The notes: generated from the letters alone by a model not told the origin. A DNA stretch of 64,000 nucleotides from Ramlibacter agri (GCF_012927085.1 NZ_JABBFX010000003.1:744001-808000); one strand, 5' to 3'; shown: positions 8,077-24,185, numbered from the stretch's first letter. Numbers and translations: made by a program.

Positions 8077-8837
8077 ATCCGTCCCTCGAAGGCCGCGTTG
8101 CCTTCATCAGCGGCGCCGGCCACGGCATCGGCAAGGCCACTGCGCTCGCGATGGCGAAGCTCGGCGCCATCGTCGGCATCAACGACCTGAAGCAGGAGTT
8201 CGTCGACGAGGCTGTCGCGGCAGTGCAGGCCGCAGGTGGCAAGGCCATCCCGTTGCCGCAGGACGTCTCGACGCGTGAAGGCATGCGCGAGGCCGTGCTG
8301 CGCCTGGCGCGCGATGCCGGCCGATTGGACATCATGGTCAACAACGCCGCCTGGGTGCGCTACCAGCCGCTGGCGGAAGTGACGCCCGAAGTGGTGGACC
8401 GCATGGTGGAGATCGGCTTCAAGTCGGTGATCTGGGGCATGCAGGCCGCGGCCGAAGCGATGGACCCGGAGCGCGGTGGTTCCATCATCAACGTGGCCTC
8501 GATCGCGGCGATCAGGTCACCGCAGCGCTCGGTGGTCTACAGCGGCATCAAGGCCGGCGTGGTCGGCATGACCCGCGCCGCCGCCGCCGACCTGGGCGCG
8601 CGCAACATCCGCGTGAACGCGGTGGCTCCCGGCGCGGTGCCGACCGAAGGCACGATGAAGCATCGCAACGCGGACCTCGACGCCAGGCGCGTCGCCCGCA
8701 CGCCGCTGGGCCGCCTGGGCACGGTGGAAGACATCGCCGACGCGATCTGCTTCCTGGCCGGCGATGGCGCGCGCTTCCTCAACGCCGACGTGCTGCACCT
8801 CGATGGCGGCGCCTCGCAGACGCAACTGAACAACTGA
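8073..8837 (+). CDS. SDR-family NAD(P)-dependent oxidoreductase
   Basis: 254 residues, a classical short-chain dehydrogenase. ISGAGHGIGKATA (residues 10-22) is the glycine-rich NAD(P) motif, NNAAWV the structural NNAG-like motif, and the catalytic Ser and YSGIK (Tyr-x3-Lys) occur around residues 140-160. The C-terminal FLNADVLHLDGGAS is standard for the family. ATGA overlap with the synthetase gene places it in the same operon. It likely oxidises a hydroxyacyl-CoA or other pathway alcohol, the dehydrogenase step after the hydratase (inference). Confidence 0.92.
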   Translation: MNPSLEGRVAFISGAGHGIGKATALAMAKLGAIVGINDLKQEFVDEAVAAVQAAGGKAIPLPQDVSTREGMREAVLRLARDAGRLDIMVNNAAWVRYQPLAEVTPEVVDRMVEIGFKSVIWGMQAAAEAMDPERGGSIINVASIAAIRSPQRSVVYSGIKAGVVGMTRAAAADLGARNIRVNAVAPGAVPTEGTMKHRNADLDARRVARTPLGRLGTVEDIADAICFLAGDGARFLNADVLHLDGGASQTQLNN

Positions 8838-8841
8838 AGCC

Positions 8842-9186
8842 ATGGAAGTCAAGCGGCTGCAGAACGTCTACCTGGTGGCGCAGCGCCCAGGCGAGTTGAA
8901 CGCTTTCTACGAGTCGGCGCTGGGCCTGAAGCTGAAGTTCCGCGACGGCGATCGCTGGATCCAGTACGGCGCCGGCATGGCGCTGGCCTGCCCGGAAGAG
9001 GCGGCGCCTGCTACTTCCGGCGCGGTATTGGTCTTCGAGGTCGACGAGTTCGACAGCGCAAAGGAGCGCATCACCGCCGCCGGCGGTGCGGTGCTGGCCG
9101 AGCGCGACATGGGTTCGCATGGCGCGGTGCTGTCCTTGCGCGACCCCGAGGGCAACATCGTCCAGCTGTTCAAGCGCGCGGCATGA
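8842..9186 (+). CDS. VOC (glyoxalase/dioxygenase superfamily) protein
   Basis: 114 residues with two beta-alpha-beta-beta-beta halves: NVYLVAQRPGELNAFYESALGLKLKFRDGDRWIQYG and the C-terminal AVLSLRDPEGNIVQLFKR, the latter the usual end of vicinal-oxygen-chelate domains. One VOC domain only, so it would work as a dimer. The conserved metal ligands are only partly evident, so isomerase, epimerase, ring-cleaving or binding roles remain possible. It lies four bases after the SDR gene and overlaps the next gene by ATGA. Confidence 0.8.
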   Translation: MEVKRLQNVYLVAQRPGELNAFYESALGLKLKFRDGDRWIQYGAGMALACPEEAAPATSGAVLVFEVDEFDSAKERITAAGGAVLAERDMGSHGAVLSLRDPEGNIVQLFKRAA

Positions 9187-9698
9187 CGGTCGACGAGCTG
9201 CTCGATCGCGAGGCGATCCGCGACTGCATGTACCGCTACTGCCGCGGCATCGACCGCGCGGACGAGGCGGCGCTGCGCTCGGCCTACTGGGAAGACGCGA
9301 GCGATTGCCACGGCGCCTACACGGGCAGCGCCGCGGGCTTCATCGAGCAGGCGCTGGCGAAGCTGCGCACGGGTGGCCGCCGCGTGCACCAGGTGAGCAA
9401 CATCCTGATCGAGCTGCACGGCGACGTGGCGGCGGTGGAGAGCTGCTTCCTCGCCTTCCAGTCCACGGCTGCGGCGCCGACCAAGGCGACGCTGCTGTGC
9501 GGCCGCTACGTCGACCGCTTCGAGAAGCGCCAGGGCGAGTGGCGCGTTGCCGCGCGTACCGTGGTCTACGACTGGATCGAAGAGCGCGAGCGGCCGGAGC
9601 TGGCGCAGGACAATTCGACATTGTTCGGCGTGCGGCAGCCGACGGGGAAGGTGGCGCCCGACGACGCCATCTACGGCCTTCGGCGCGGGCTACTCTGA
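9183..9698 (+). CDS. SnoaL-like / nuclear transport factor 2-like family protein
   Basis: 171 residues of the NTF2-like alpha+beta barrel type. Indicators are DREAIRDCMYRYCRGIDRADEAALRSAYWEDA at the N-terminus, the middle VHQVSNILIELHGDVAAVESCF, and RYVDRFEKRQGEWRVAARTVVYDWIEE near the end. Such proteins are isomerases, dehydratases, hydrolases or small subunits in catabolic clusters. It is the last gene of the operon and its final nine bases overlap the convergent Bug gene. Confidence 0.82.
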   Translation: MTVDELLDREAIRDCMYRYCRGIDRADEAALRSAYWEDASDCHGAYTGSAAGFIEQALAKLRTGGRRVHQVSNILIELHGDVAAVESCFLAFQSTAAAPTKATLLCGRYVDRFEKRQGEWRVAARTVVYDWIEERERPELAQDNSTLFGVRQPTGKVAPDDAIYGLRRGLL

Positions 9699-10664
9699 CT
9701 TCACCTTGATGTTCCCGCGGCGGGCCACTTCGGCCCAGCTGCGGGCATCGCGCTTCACCATCTCGCCGAATTCCTCGGCGCTCTTCTGCGGGAAATCCGT
9801 GAAGCCCATGCGCGGCCACTTGTCCTGCAGCTCCGGCAGGGCGAGCTCGCGCCGCACTTCGGTGTTGAGCTTCTGCACGATCGCCGGCGCCAGCTTGCCC
9901 GGCGCGAACAGGCCGTACCAGGACGCGAGTTCGAAGGGCACGCCCTGCTCGGTCATCGTCTTCACTTCGGGGAAGTCGCGGTGCCGCGTCGGCCCGCTGA
10001 TGGCGATGGGGTGCACCACGCCTTTCTCGATCAGCGGCTTGGCCGTGGCGGGCTGCAGGAAGGCGCAGTCCAGCCGGCCCGCGCCGAGGTCGGTCACGGC
10101 ATTGCCCATCGTGCGATAGGGCACGTGCGTCATGTGCTGACCGGTCTTTTGCAGCAGCGCTTCCATGCTCAGGTGGCCGCCGGAGCCCACGCCCCAGGAG
10201 CCGTAGCTGAGCGGCTGGTCCTTGTGCGCCTGGAGGTAGGCGACGAACTCGCCCAGGTCGCGCGCGGGGACGCGCGTCGGCACGACCAGGATGTTGCCGC
10301 CGGAGCCGATCTGCGCGATGGGCGTGAAGTCGCGGACGCCGTCGTACTTGAGGTTGTCGTAGATGGCCGGGTTCACGACCTGTGCCGCCGTGAAGGTCAG
10401 CAGCAGCGTGTAGCCGTCGGCCGGTTGGCGCACCGCGTACTCGGTGCCGAGGATGCCGTTGGCGCCGGGGCGGTTCTCCACGATGAAGGGCTGGCCGAAG
10501 GCCTTGGCGAAGCCTTCCGCCAGCACGCGGGCGGTGTAGTCGCCCGGCGCGCCGGGGCCGCCGTTGACGACGATCTTCACCGGCCGGTTGGGCCAATCGG
10601 CCTGGGCGAAGGCCCGCCAGGGCAGGGCCAGTCCGGTGGCGAGCAGCAGTTGTCGGCGTTGCAC
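9690..10664 (-). CDS. Bug-family tripartite tricarboxylate transporter substrate-binding protein
   Basis: 324 residues, periplasmic solute-binding protein of the TctC/Bug family. A short signal sequence (QRRQLLLATGLALPWRAFAQA) precedes the mature DWPNRPVKIVVNGGPGAPGDYTAR start. PFIVENRPGANGILGTEYA and PVRPTxxP-type loops are standard. The best start is GTG (10664-10662), preceded by AAGGAGA, which places the signal peptide at the N-terminus. These proteins bind carboxylates. Membrane partners TctA/TctB are not in the window, as is common for orphan Bug genes in Burkholderiales. It probably captures the acid degraded by the facing operon (inference). Confidence 0.9.
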   Translation of the reverse strand: MQRRQLLLATGLALPWRAFAQADWPNRPVKIVVNGGPGAPGDYTARVLAEGFAKAFGQPFIVENRPGANGILGTEYAVRQPADGYTLLLTFTAAQVVNPAIYDNLKYDGVRDFTPIAQIGSGGNILVVPTRVPARDLGEFVAYLQAHKDQPLSYGSWGVGSGGHLSMEALLQKTGQHMTHVPYRTMGNAVTDLGAGRLDCAFLQPATAKPLIEKGVVHPIAISGPTRHRDFPEVKTMTEQGVPFELASWYGLFAPGKLAPAIVQKLNTEVRRELALPELQDKWPRMGFTDFPQKSAEEFGEMVKRDARSWAEVARRGNIKVKSE

Positions 10665-10714
10665 GGTCGTCTCCTTGTTGCCGGCCGACTGTAGGAGCGG
10701 CCGCATGCGGCAGG

Positions 10715-10745
10715 CCATGCATTTGCGAAAAGATGCTTTGCATGG
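10715..10745. promoter_or_regulatory. Inverted repeat in divergent intergenic region (candidate operator)
   Basis: CCATGCA (10715-10721) and TGCATGG (10739-10745) are perfect 7-bp arms around a 17-base, A-rich centre. It lies between the divergent Bug and acyl-CoA dehydrogenase genes and could serve a regulator controlling both. There is no direct evidence for which regulator. Confidence 0.4.
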
Positions 10746-10787
10746 GCGGATGCGCCGCCCGCGCGCGTGGGCCGCCACACTGCGGCC

Positions 10788-11945
10788 ATGATCCGTAACC
10801 CTGCCCAGTTCCAGGCCCTGCTGGCCGAAGTGCGCCAGTTCGTCCGTGGCAAATGCCTGCCCATCGAGGAGCAGGTGGACCGCGAGGACCTCATTCCCGA
10901 AGCGGTGGTGCAGCGCATGCGCGAGCTGGGCCTGTTCGGCCACAGCATCCCCGCCGAATACGGCGGCGCGGGCCTGACAACCGAGGAACTGGCGCTCGTC
11001 AACATCGAGGTGTCGCAGGTGGCTACCACCTTCCGCGCGCGCTTCGGCGGCAACACCGGCATCGCGTCGGAGTCGCTGGTGGTCGACGGCCTGCCGGCGC
11101 AGAAGGAGAACTACCTGCCGCGGCTGGCGAGCGGCGCCGTCACCGGCTGCTTCGCGCTGACCGAGCCCGAGGCCGGCTCCGATGCAACGGCGCAGAAGAC
11201 GACTGCGGTGCGCGATGGCGCCGCCTACGTCCTGAACGGCAAGAAGTGCTTCATCACGAATGCACCGATCGCCGACCTGTTCACCGTGTTCGCCCGGACC
11301 GATCCGCAAGCCAAGGGCGGCAGCGGCATCACGGCCTTCCTGGTGGAGCGCGGCGCGCCCGGCCTGTCGACGTCGGCGCCTTATCGCAAGATGGGCCAGG
11401 CCGGCTCGCCGGTGGGCGAGGTGATCCTGGAGAACGTGCGGGTGCCGGCTTCAGCGATCGTCGGCGGCGTCGAGGGCCAGGGCTTCCGCACGGCCATGAA
11501 GACGCTGAACAAGCAGCGCATCAACCTGGCGGCGCTGTGCGTCGGCCCGGCGGTGCGGCTGGTGGAAGAGATGGTCAAGCACGCCCGCAACCGCAAGCAG
11601 TTCGGGCAGCCCATTGGCGACTTCCAGCTGGTGCAGCAATTGATCGCCGAGAGCAACACCGAAGTGCATGCGGCGCGCGCGCTGGTGCTGGAGACGGCGC
11701 GCAAGCGCGACGACGGCATCGACGTGACGATGGAAGCGTCGATGTGCAAGCTGTTCGCCTCGGAAATGTGCGGCCGCGTCGCCGACCGCGCGGTGCAGGT
11801 CTTCGGGGGCAGCGGCTACCTGGCTGGCAACGTGGCGGAACGCTTCTACCGCGATGTGCGGCTGTTCCGCCTGTACGAAGGCACGAGCCAGATCCATTTG
11901 GTGAACATCGCCAAGCGGACGATGGCGGGGGGCGTGGAACGCTGA
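10788..11945 (+). CDS. Acyl-CoA dehydrogenase (canonical, with catalytic Glu)
   Basis: 385 residues. CFALTEPEAGSDATAQKTTA, LNGKKCFITNAPIADLFTVFART and the C-terminal RDVRLFRLYEGTSQIHLVNIAKR mark a standard short/medium-chain acyl-CoA dehydrogenase. Glu364 in YEGTSQIH aligns with the catalytic base of medium-chain enzymes. The ATG at 10788 gives a normal N-terminus; an in-frame GTG at 10767 would add seven unconvincing residues. It is divergent from the Bug gene and shares its upstream region, suggesting co-regulation. Substrate unknown. Confidence 0.92.
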   Translation: MIRNPAQFQALLAEVRQFVRGKCLPIEEQVDREDLIPEAVVQRMRELGLFGHSIPAEYGGAGLTTEELALVNIEVSQVATTFRARFGGNTGIASESLVVDGLPAQKENYLPRLASGAVTGCFALTEPEAGSDATAQKTTAVRDGAAYVLNGKKCFITNAPIADLFTVFARTDPQAKGGSGITAFLVERGAPGLSTSAPYRKMGQAGSPVGEVILENVRVPASAIVGGVEGQGFRTAMKTLNKQRINLAALCVGPAVRLVEEMVKHARNRKQFGQPIGDFQLVQQLIAESNTEVHAARALVLETARKRDDGIDVTMEASMCKLFASEMCGRVADRAVQVFGGSGYLAGNVAERFYRDVRLFRLYEGTSQIHLVNIAKRTMAGGVER

Positions 11946-11969
11946 GAGATTCAACGCCCCGCCACAAAC

Positions 11970-13199
11970 CTACCGGCGAGCGGCCGCCCGCTTCCCCAGT
12001 TCCAGCTTCGCGATCGCGTTGCGGTGCACTTCGTCAGGGCCGTCCACCAGGCGCACCGTGCGCTGGTGCGCATAGGCTTCGGCCAGCCAGAAGTCCTGGC
12101 TGACGCCGCCGCCGCCGTGGGCCTGGATGGCCCAGTCGACCACCTTGCAGGACATGTTGGGCGCGACCACCTTGATCATCGCGATCTCGGCGCGCGCCTG
12201 CTTGTTGCCCACGGTGTCCATCTTCCAGGCCGCGTTCAGCGTCAGCAGGCGCGCCTGGTCGATCATGCAGCGCGACTCGGCGATGCGCTCGTGCCAGACG
12301 GACTGCTCCGCCAGCGGCTTGCCGAAGGCGATGCGGGACTGCAGGCGGTCGCACATCATCTCCAGCGCGCGCTCCGCCGCGCCGATGGAACGCATGCAGT
12401 GGTGGATGCGGCCCGGGCCCAGGCGGCCTTGCGCGATCTCGAAGCCGCGGCCTTCGCCCAGCAGGATGTTGGAGACCGGCACGCGCACGTCCTCCAGCAG
12501 CACTTCCATGTGGCCGTGCGGCGCGTCGTCGTAGCCGAACACCGACAGGTGGCGCAGCACGGTGACGCCCTTCGTGTCGCGCGGCACCAGCACCATCGAC
12601 TGCTGCGCATGGCGCGGACCTTCCGGGTCGGTCTTGCCCATCACGATGAAGATCTGGCAGTGCGGGCTGCCGGCGCCGGACGAGAACCACTTGCGGCCGT
12701 TGATGACGTATTCGTCACCGTCGCGGCGGATCGAGCACTGGATGTTGGTGGCGTCGGAAGAGGCCACCTGCGGCTCGGTCATCAGGAAGGCGGAGCGGAT
12801 CTCGCCGGCCAGCAGCGGCTGCAGCCATTGCTCCTTGTGGGCCTCGGTGCCGTAGCGCTCGATGGTCTCCATGTTGCCGGTGTCGGGCGCCGAGCAGTTG
12901 AACACCTCGCCGGACCACACGACGCGGCCCATCACCTCGCACAGCGGCGCGTAGTCCAGGTTGGACAGCCCGCCCTGGCCCTTGTACGGGTGCGGCAGGA
13001 ACATGTTCCACAGGCCGGCCGCGCGCGCCTTGGGCTTCAGCTCCTCGATGAGGGGCACGATCTGCCAGGGGTCGCCCTGGCGGCGGAACTCCGCCATCTC
13101 GCGGTGGTAGCGCTCCTCGTTCGGGTAGATGTGCTGGTCGAAGAACTGGCGCAGGCGCTGCAGCAGGTCCTGGGCGCGCGGGGACGGGTCGGCAAACAT
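11970..13199 (-). CDS. Acyl-CoA dehydrogenase, ACAD10/11-like
   Basis: 409 residues. [20 protein letters not shown] and [12 protein letters not shown] are the FAD and substrate segments, and the C-terminal [21 protein letters not shown] has the DGPDEVHRN signature of the ACAD10/11-like subfamily, with Asp where medium-chain enzymes have the catalytic Glu. The ATG at 13197-13199 follows AGGAGA; an upstream in-frame start at 13253 would add 18 residues without homologous character. It is convergent with the preceding dehydrogenase and separated by 24 bases. Members of this subfamily act on long-chain, branched or 4-hydroxyacyl substrates. Confidence 0.9.
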   Translation of the reverse strand: MFADPSPRAQDLLQRLRQFFDQHIYPNEERYHREMAEFRRQGDPWQIVPLIEELKPKARAAGLWNMFLPHPYKGQGGLSNLDYAPLCEVMGRVVWSGEVFNCSAPDTGNMETIERYGTEAHKEQWLQPLLAGEIRSAFLMTEPQVASSDATNIQCSIRRDGDEYVINGRKWFSSGAGSPHCQIFIVMGKTDPEGPRHAQQSMVLVPRDTKGVTVLRHLSVFGYDDAPHGHMEVLLEDVRVPVSNILLGEGRGFEIAQGRLGPGRIHHCMRSIGAAERALEMMCDRLQSRIAFGKPLAEQSVWHERIAESRCMIDQARLLTLNAAWKMDTVGNKQARAEIAMIKVVAPNMSCKVVDWAIQAHGGGGVSQDFWLAEAYAHQRTVRLVDGPDEVHRNAIAKLELGKRAAARR

Positions 13200-13253
13200 G
13201 GGCTCTCCTGGTGGGGCTGCGGGGATTGGAACTTGAATGCGGGCCAGCGCCAA

Positions 13254-14186
13254 TCACGCAAGCGACAGGGCCGGCTCCGCCGCCCACCAGGCCTCCAGCC
13301 CCCCGGCCAGCGGCCGGGCCCGCTGCACGCCCTTGCCCGCCAGCAGCACTGCAGCGCGCGCGGCCGAAGCCTCGTTGGGACAGTTGCAATAGAGCACGAT
13401 CTCGCGATCCTGGGGCAGTTCCGGGGCCAGGGCCTCGATCGCGTTCAGTTCGACGGCCCGCGCGCCCGGGATCCGCCGCGGGTCGGCCTGCGTGCTGCCG
13501 CGGGCGCGCACGTCGATCACCACCGGCGCGCGCCCGTCCTGCATCAGGCTGCGCAGCTCCTGCACCGTGATGCGCGGTATCGCCACTTCGCGCCGGAAAC
13601 GGCGCCGGCGCCACCAGCGCCGCGCCAGCAAGGCCACCACCACCAGCACCACCGCCGCACCTGCGATCACGCCGCCCTCGGCGAGCAGGGCCAGCACCTG
13701 GCCCACCTGTGCGCTGAACAGCATGCCCAGGCCCAGGAATGCCAAAGTCCACACCGCGCCGGCGAACAGGCCGAACAGCAGGAAGCGTGACCAGGGCATC
13801 GCCAGTGCGCCGGCCATCGGCGCGGCTACCACCGAGACGCCCGGCACGAACTTGGCGGCCACCAGCGAATGGCCGCCCCATTTGAGGATCAGCGACTCGC
13901 TCTGGCTCACGCAGGAGTCGGGCGACATCGAGATGCGGCACAAGACGCGCAGCACCCGGTGGCCCCAGCGCCGGCCGCTCCAGAACCAGACGGCGTCGCC
14001 GGCCAGGTTGGCGGCCAGCGACACGGCGATGCAGGCCCAGGCCGAGAGCTGGTCCATCCGGGCCAGGGCGCCGGCCACCACCAGCAGGGGCGCAGCCGGC
14101 ACCGGCGCGCCGATGCGCGCGGCCAGGGTCACGCCGAACACCACGGCCAGCCCGTGGCGGGTGAGGAGGGCGACCAGTTCTTCCAT
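13254..14186 (-). CDS. DedA-family membrane protein fused to a rhodanese domain
   Basis: 310 residues. Residues 1-200 are a DedA/VTT membrane domain with several hydrophobic segments and the family features ARIGAPVPAAPLLVVAGAL and GHSLVAAKFVPGVSVVAAPMAGAL. A basic linker (RRWWRRRRFRRE) follows. Residues about 215-305 form a cytoplasmic rhodanese domain with active-site cysteine in LYCNCPNEASAA and VIDVRARG upstream. DedA proteins support envelope lipid transport and proton-motive-force homeostasis; the rhodanese part would transfer sulfane sulfur. The start is the ATG at 14184-14186, preceded by AAGG. The fusion is known in betaproteobacteria, but the functional link is unclear. Confidence 0.88.
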   Translation of the reverse strand: MEELVALLTRHGLAVVFGVTLAARIGAPVPAAPLLVVAGALARMDQLSAWACIAVSLAANLAGDAVWFWSGRRWGHRVLRVLCRISMSPDSCVSQSESLILKWGGHSLVAAKFVPGVSVVAAPMAGALAMPWSRFLLFGLFAGAVWTLAFLGLGMLFSAQVGQVLALLAEGGVIAGAAVVLVVVALLARRWWRRRRFRREVAIPRITVQELRSLMQDGRAPVVIDVRARGSTQADPRRIPGARAVELNAIEALAPELPQDREIVLYCNCPNEASAARAAVLLAGKGVQRARPLAGGLEAWWAAEPALSLA

Positions 14187-14322
14187 GTGAGGACCTTGGC
14201 AATGCCTGAGTGTGGACGAATCCACATCGCCCGTCCGGCAACGCGACTAATTACCAGCTGTAGCTCTGCGCTGGCACGCGTGTCGGCGCTGTCCTACCCG
14301 CACTTCAGAAATTCACGCGGAC

Positions 14323-14338
14323 ACTACGCGACCGTAGT
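14323..14338. promoter_or_regulatory. Inverted repeat upstream of the giant kinase
   Basis: ACTACG (14323-14328), spacer CGAC, CGTAGT (14333-14338): perfect 6-bp arms about 86 bases before the kinase ATG, in a 237-base intergenic region. Possible operator; no regulator can be assigned. The rest of the intergenic region shows no clear promoter match. Confidence 0.35.
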
Positions 14339-14423
14339 AGCAGTTTCAAACATTCGCTTCACGCGGCCCTCGCTCGCGCCACGGCGGCAGCCGCAGTGAA
14401 GTCCTCCTCTTCGGAGACGTTCC

Positions 14424-21584
<7,161 letters not shown>

Positions 21585-21595
21585 AGAGCGTGCCC

Positions 21596-23254
21596 ATGAG
21601 CCAGAAGGTCAACATCCTGATCGTCGACGACGAGCCCCGCAACCTGCAGGTGCTCGAGTCGATCCTGGACGACCCGGGCTACCGCCTGGTGCGGGCGACT
21701 TCCGGCGACGAGGCCTTGCTGTCGCTGGTGACCGACGAGTTCGCGCTGCTGATCCTGGACGTGCAGATGCCGCGCATGAGCGGCTTCGAGCTGGCGCAGT
21801 TGATCAAGGAGCGCCGCAAGACCGCGCGCGTTCCGATCATCTTCCTCACCGCCTACTACAACAGCGACCAGCACGTGCAGGAAGGCTACGGCACCGGCGC
21901 CGTGGACTACATGCACAAGCCGGTGAACGCAGCGGTGCTGCGCAGCAAGGTGGCCGTGTTCGCCGAACTGCATCGCAAGGGCGTGGAGCTGGAGCGGGCC
22001 AACCGCCTGCTGCTGGCTGAGGTGGCGGAGCGCCGCCGCGCCGAGGGCCGGCTGCAGGAACTGAACGACTCGCTGGACCAGCGCGTCACCGAGCGCACGG
22101 CCGAACTGCGTGCGAGCGAGTCGCGCCTGCTCGAGGTGAACCGGCGCAAGGACGAATTCCTGGCGACGCTCGCGCACGAACTGCGCAACCCGCTGGCGCC
22201 GGTGCGCAATGCGGTGCACTTCCTCAAGCTCAAGGGCAGCGGCGGCACCGAAGTGCAGTGGGCTTCCGACGTGATCGAACGCCAGGTGCACCTGATGGGC
22301 CGCCTGATCGGCGACCTGATGGACGTGAGCCGCATCAACCAGGGCCGCATCGAGCTGAAGCGCGCGCTGGTGCCGCTGGACGAAGTGCTGGCCGACGCGC
22401 TGGAAACGGTGCAGCCGCAGATGGATGGCGCCGGCCACAAGCTCACCGTGGTGCAGCCGCCCGCGCATCTGCTGGTGGACGGCGATCGCGCGCGCCTGTC
22501 GCAGATCTTCATCAACCTGCTGGCCAACGCGTCGAAGTACACGGATCCGGGCGGCCAGATCGAGCTGCGCGTGGTGAAGGAAGGCGGCGAGGTGCTCGTC
22601 ACCGTGGCCGACAGCGGCATCGGCGTCGAGCCCCACCGGCTGGAGAGCGTGTTCGAGATGTTCTCGCAGGAAGAGCCCGCGCTGTCGCGGTCGCGCGGCG
22701 GCCTGGGCATCGGCCTGTCGCTCACGCGCAAGCTGGTGCAGATGCACGGCGGCAGCGTGCGCGCGCGCAGCGAAGGCGCGGGCCGGGGCAGCGAGTTCGT
22801 GGTGCAGCTGCCCCTGGCCGAGACGCTGCCTCATTCCGGCGATCGCTACGAAGCGCAGCCGCCGGCCGCCACGGTGGGCGGTGGCCTGCGCATCCTGGTG
22901 GCCGACGACAACGTCGATGCCGCCGAGTCGCTGGCCACGCTGCTGGACCTGATGGGCCACACGGTGCGGCGCGTGGAGGACGGCGAGGCGGCGGTGCAGG
23001 CCGTGGCGGAGTTCGCGCCCGACATCGGCCTGCTGGACATCGGCATGCCCAAGGTGGACGGCTTCGAAGCCTGCCGCCGCATCCGGGCCTTGCCGGCGGG
23101 CCGCGCGCCCATGCTGGTGGCCATCACCGGCTGGGGCCAGCCGCACGACATCGAGCGTTCGCGCCAGGCGGGCTTCGACCACCACCTGGTCAAGCCGGTC
23201 GATATCGATGCGCTGGTGAAGCTGGTCGACACCCGCGCGGTGTCGAGGACGTAA
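21596..23254 (+). CDS. Hybrid histidine kinase, receiver-HisKA-HATPase-receiver
   Basis: 552 residues, cytoplasmic. Receiver 1 (residues 5-125) has acceptor Asp55 (LLILDVQMPRMSGFE) and KPVN. A coiled coil (about 125-180) leads to HisKA with LAHELRNPLAP, His194, then HATPase (INLLANASKY, ADSGIGVEP, GGLGIGLSL). The C-terminal receiver has Asp481 (LLDIGMPKVDGFEAC) and LVKPVD. There is no separate sensor domain, so the N-terminal receiver is probably the input, phosphorylated by an upstream kinase; the neighbouring giant kinase is the obvious candidate. The two genes are 11 bases apart. No output response regulator is encoded nearby. Confidence 0.92.
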   Translation: MSQKVNILIVDDEPRNLQVLESILDDPGYRLVRATSGDEALLSLVTDEFALLILDVQMPRMSGFELAQLIKERRKTARVPIIFLTAYYNSDQHVQEGYGTGAVDYMHKPVNAAVLRSKVAVFAELHRKGVELERANRLLLAEVAERRRAEGRLQELNDSLDQRVTERTAELRASESRLLEVNRRKDEFLATLAHELRNPLAPVRNAVHFLKLKGSGGTEVQWASDVIERQVHLMGRLIGDLMDVSRINQGRIELKRALVPLDEVLADALETVQPQMDGAGHKLTVVQPPAHLLVDGDRARLSQIFINLLANASKYTDPGGQIELRVVKEGGEVLVTVADSGIGVEPHRLESVFEMFSQEEPALSRSRGGLGIGLSLTRKLVQMHGGSVRARSEGAGRGSEFVVQLPLAETLPHSGDRYEAQPPAATVGGGLRILVADDNVDAAESLATLLDLMGHTVRRVEDGEAAVQAVAEFAPDIGLLDIGMPKVDGFEACRRIRALPAGRAPMLVAITGWGQPHDIERSRQAGFDHHLVKPVDIDALVKLVDTRAVSRT

Positions 23255-23446
23255 CTAGAACCGGAACTGCAGCTCGTCCGACCCGCGCGGAACCTCGCCG
23301 TAGGCTTCCCTGGCGCGGCGGATGCGCTCGAGGTCCTGCAGCAGCGTTTCCAGCGCGGACTGCGCACCGACACCGCTGCGGCCTCGGGGAACGCGGTATT
23401 CCGGCGGTTTCACTTCGGGGTCGAGGTAGACGATGCGCCCCGGCAT
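23255..23446 (-). CDS. Small hypothetical protein
   Basis: 63 residues, starting at ATG 23446-23444. The sequence begins MPGRIVYLDPEVKPPEYRVP and continues with a charged helix (ALETLLQDLERIRRAREAYGEV). No family recognised. Its stop directly abuts the convergent kinase stop (TAA then CTA on the + strand). Codon usage in this frame is normal for the window, which supports it being real, but the short length leaves doubt. Confidence 0.5.
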   Translation of the reverse strand: MPGRIVYLDPEVKPPEYRVPRGRSGVGAQSALETLLQDLERIRRAREAYGEVPRGSDELQFRF

Positions 23447-23508
23447 GGCGCGACATGGTACCGAGTCGTCCCGCCCCTTGTCCAGAGCGCGTTCCCGCAA
23501 GCAGGGAC

Positions 23509-24003
23509 TTACTTGCCCTTGACGTCCTTTTCCAGGCCTTCCGCGGTCTGCAGGTGGGCCTGCAGCGTAGGCAATGTCTTCGTGGCCCAGGCCTTCACGT
23601 CGGGGTCCTTGGCGTCCTTGCTCGCCTTCTCGAACTCCTTGATGTCCTTCTTGTGGTCCTTCACGCTGTCCTTCACGAAGTCCTTCTCGAAGTGCTTCGA
23701 CTTGTTCAGCTTGTCGACCTTCTTCTGTTCGTCCCTGGGCAGGGAGCTTGGCAGCGTCACGCCCTTGCTGGAGGCCAGGGCCTTCAGTTCGTCGTTGGCC
23801 GCCGAGTGGTCCTTGACGAGCGTCGAGCCGAAAGCCTTGACGCTGGCGTCCTGCGCCTTGCCTTCGACCATCTTGCCGACCTCCACTTCGGCCATGTTGC
23901 CGCCGGCGGCCTTCTCCATGAATTTCTGGTCGGCCTTGTCGACGGCGGCGAAGGCCAGGCCGGTGGCGGTGAACAGGGCGAGCGCGATGAAGGTTTTCTG
24001 CAT
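23509..24003 (-). CDS. DUF4142-family periplasmic protein
   Basis: 164 residues. A signal peptide (MQKTFIALALFTATGLAFA) precedes a helical, lysine- and alanine-rich domain: DQKFMEKAAGGNMAEVEVGKM, FGSTLVKDHSAANDELKALA, and PTLQAHLQTAEGL near the end, the standard DUF4142 pattern (ferritin-like four-helix bundle). GGGAG lies just before the ATG. Such proteins are widespread in stress-related clusters of betaproteobacteria and have no established biochemical role. The 182 bases upstream contain no gene. Confidence 0.88.
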   Translation of the reverse strand: MQKTFIALALFTATGLAFAAVDKADQKFMEKAAGGNMAEVEVGKMVEGKAQDASVKAFGSTLVKDHSAANDELKALASSKGVTLPSSLPRDEQKKVDKLNKSKHFEKDFVKDSVKDHKKDIKEFEKASKDAKDPDVKAWATKTLPTLQAHLQTAEGLEKDVKGK

Positions 24004-24185
24004 GGAATGACTCCCGGGTAGACAGGCCGAAAGTATCGAAGAGCCTGCGACGCGCCCGCGTAGGACGGCTCGCGCCCGCGCGCAAGCGCTTTCCTGCGCC
24101 GAGCCGGAACGTTGGCCCGGCCATTTGCATCCAACGGCCCAGGCAGCCCCGCGGAGAGGGAGGGCGCTGCCGTGTGGAGGTGCCC

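Noticed and set aside
10665..11309. Longer Bug-protein start upstream
   Set aside because: It would overlap the divergent dehydrogenase gene; the GTG with AAGGAGA and the signal peptide fix the start.
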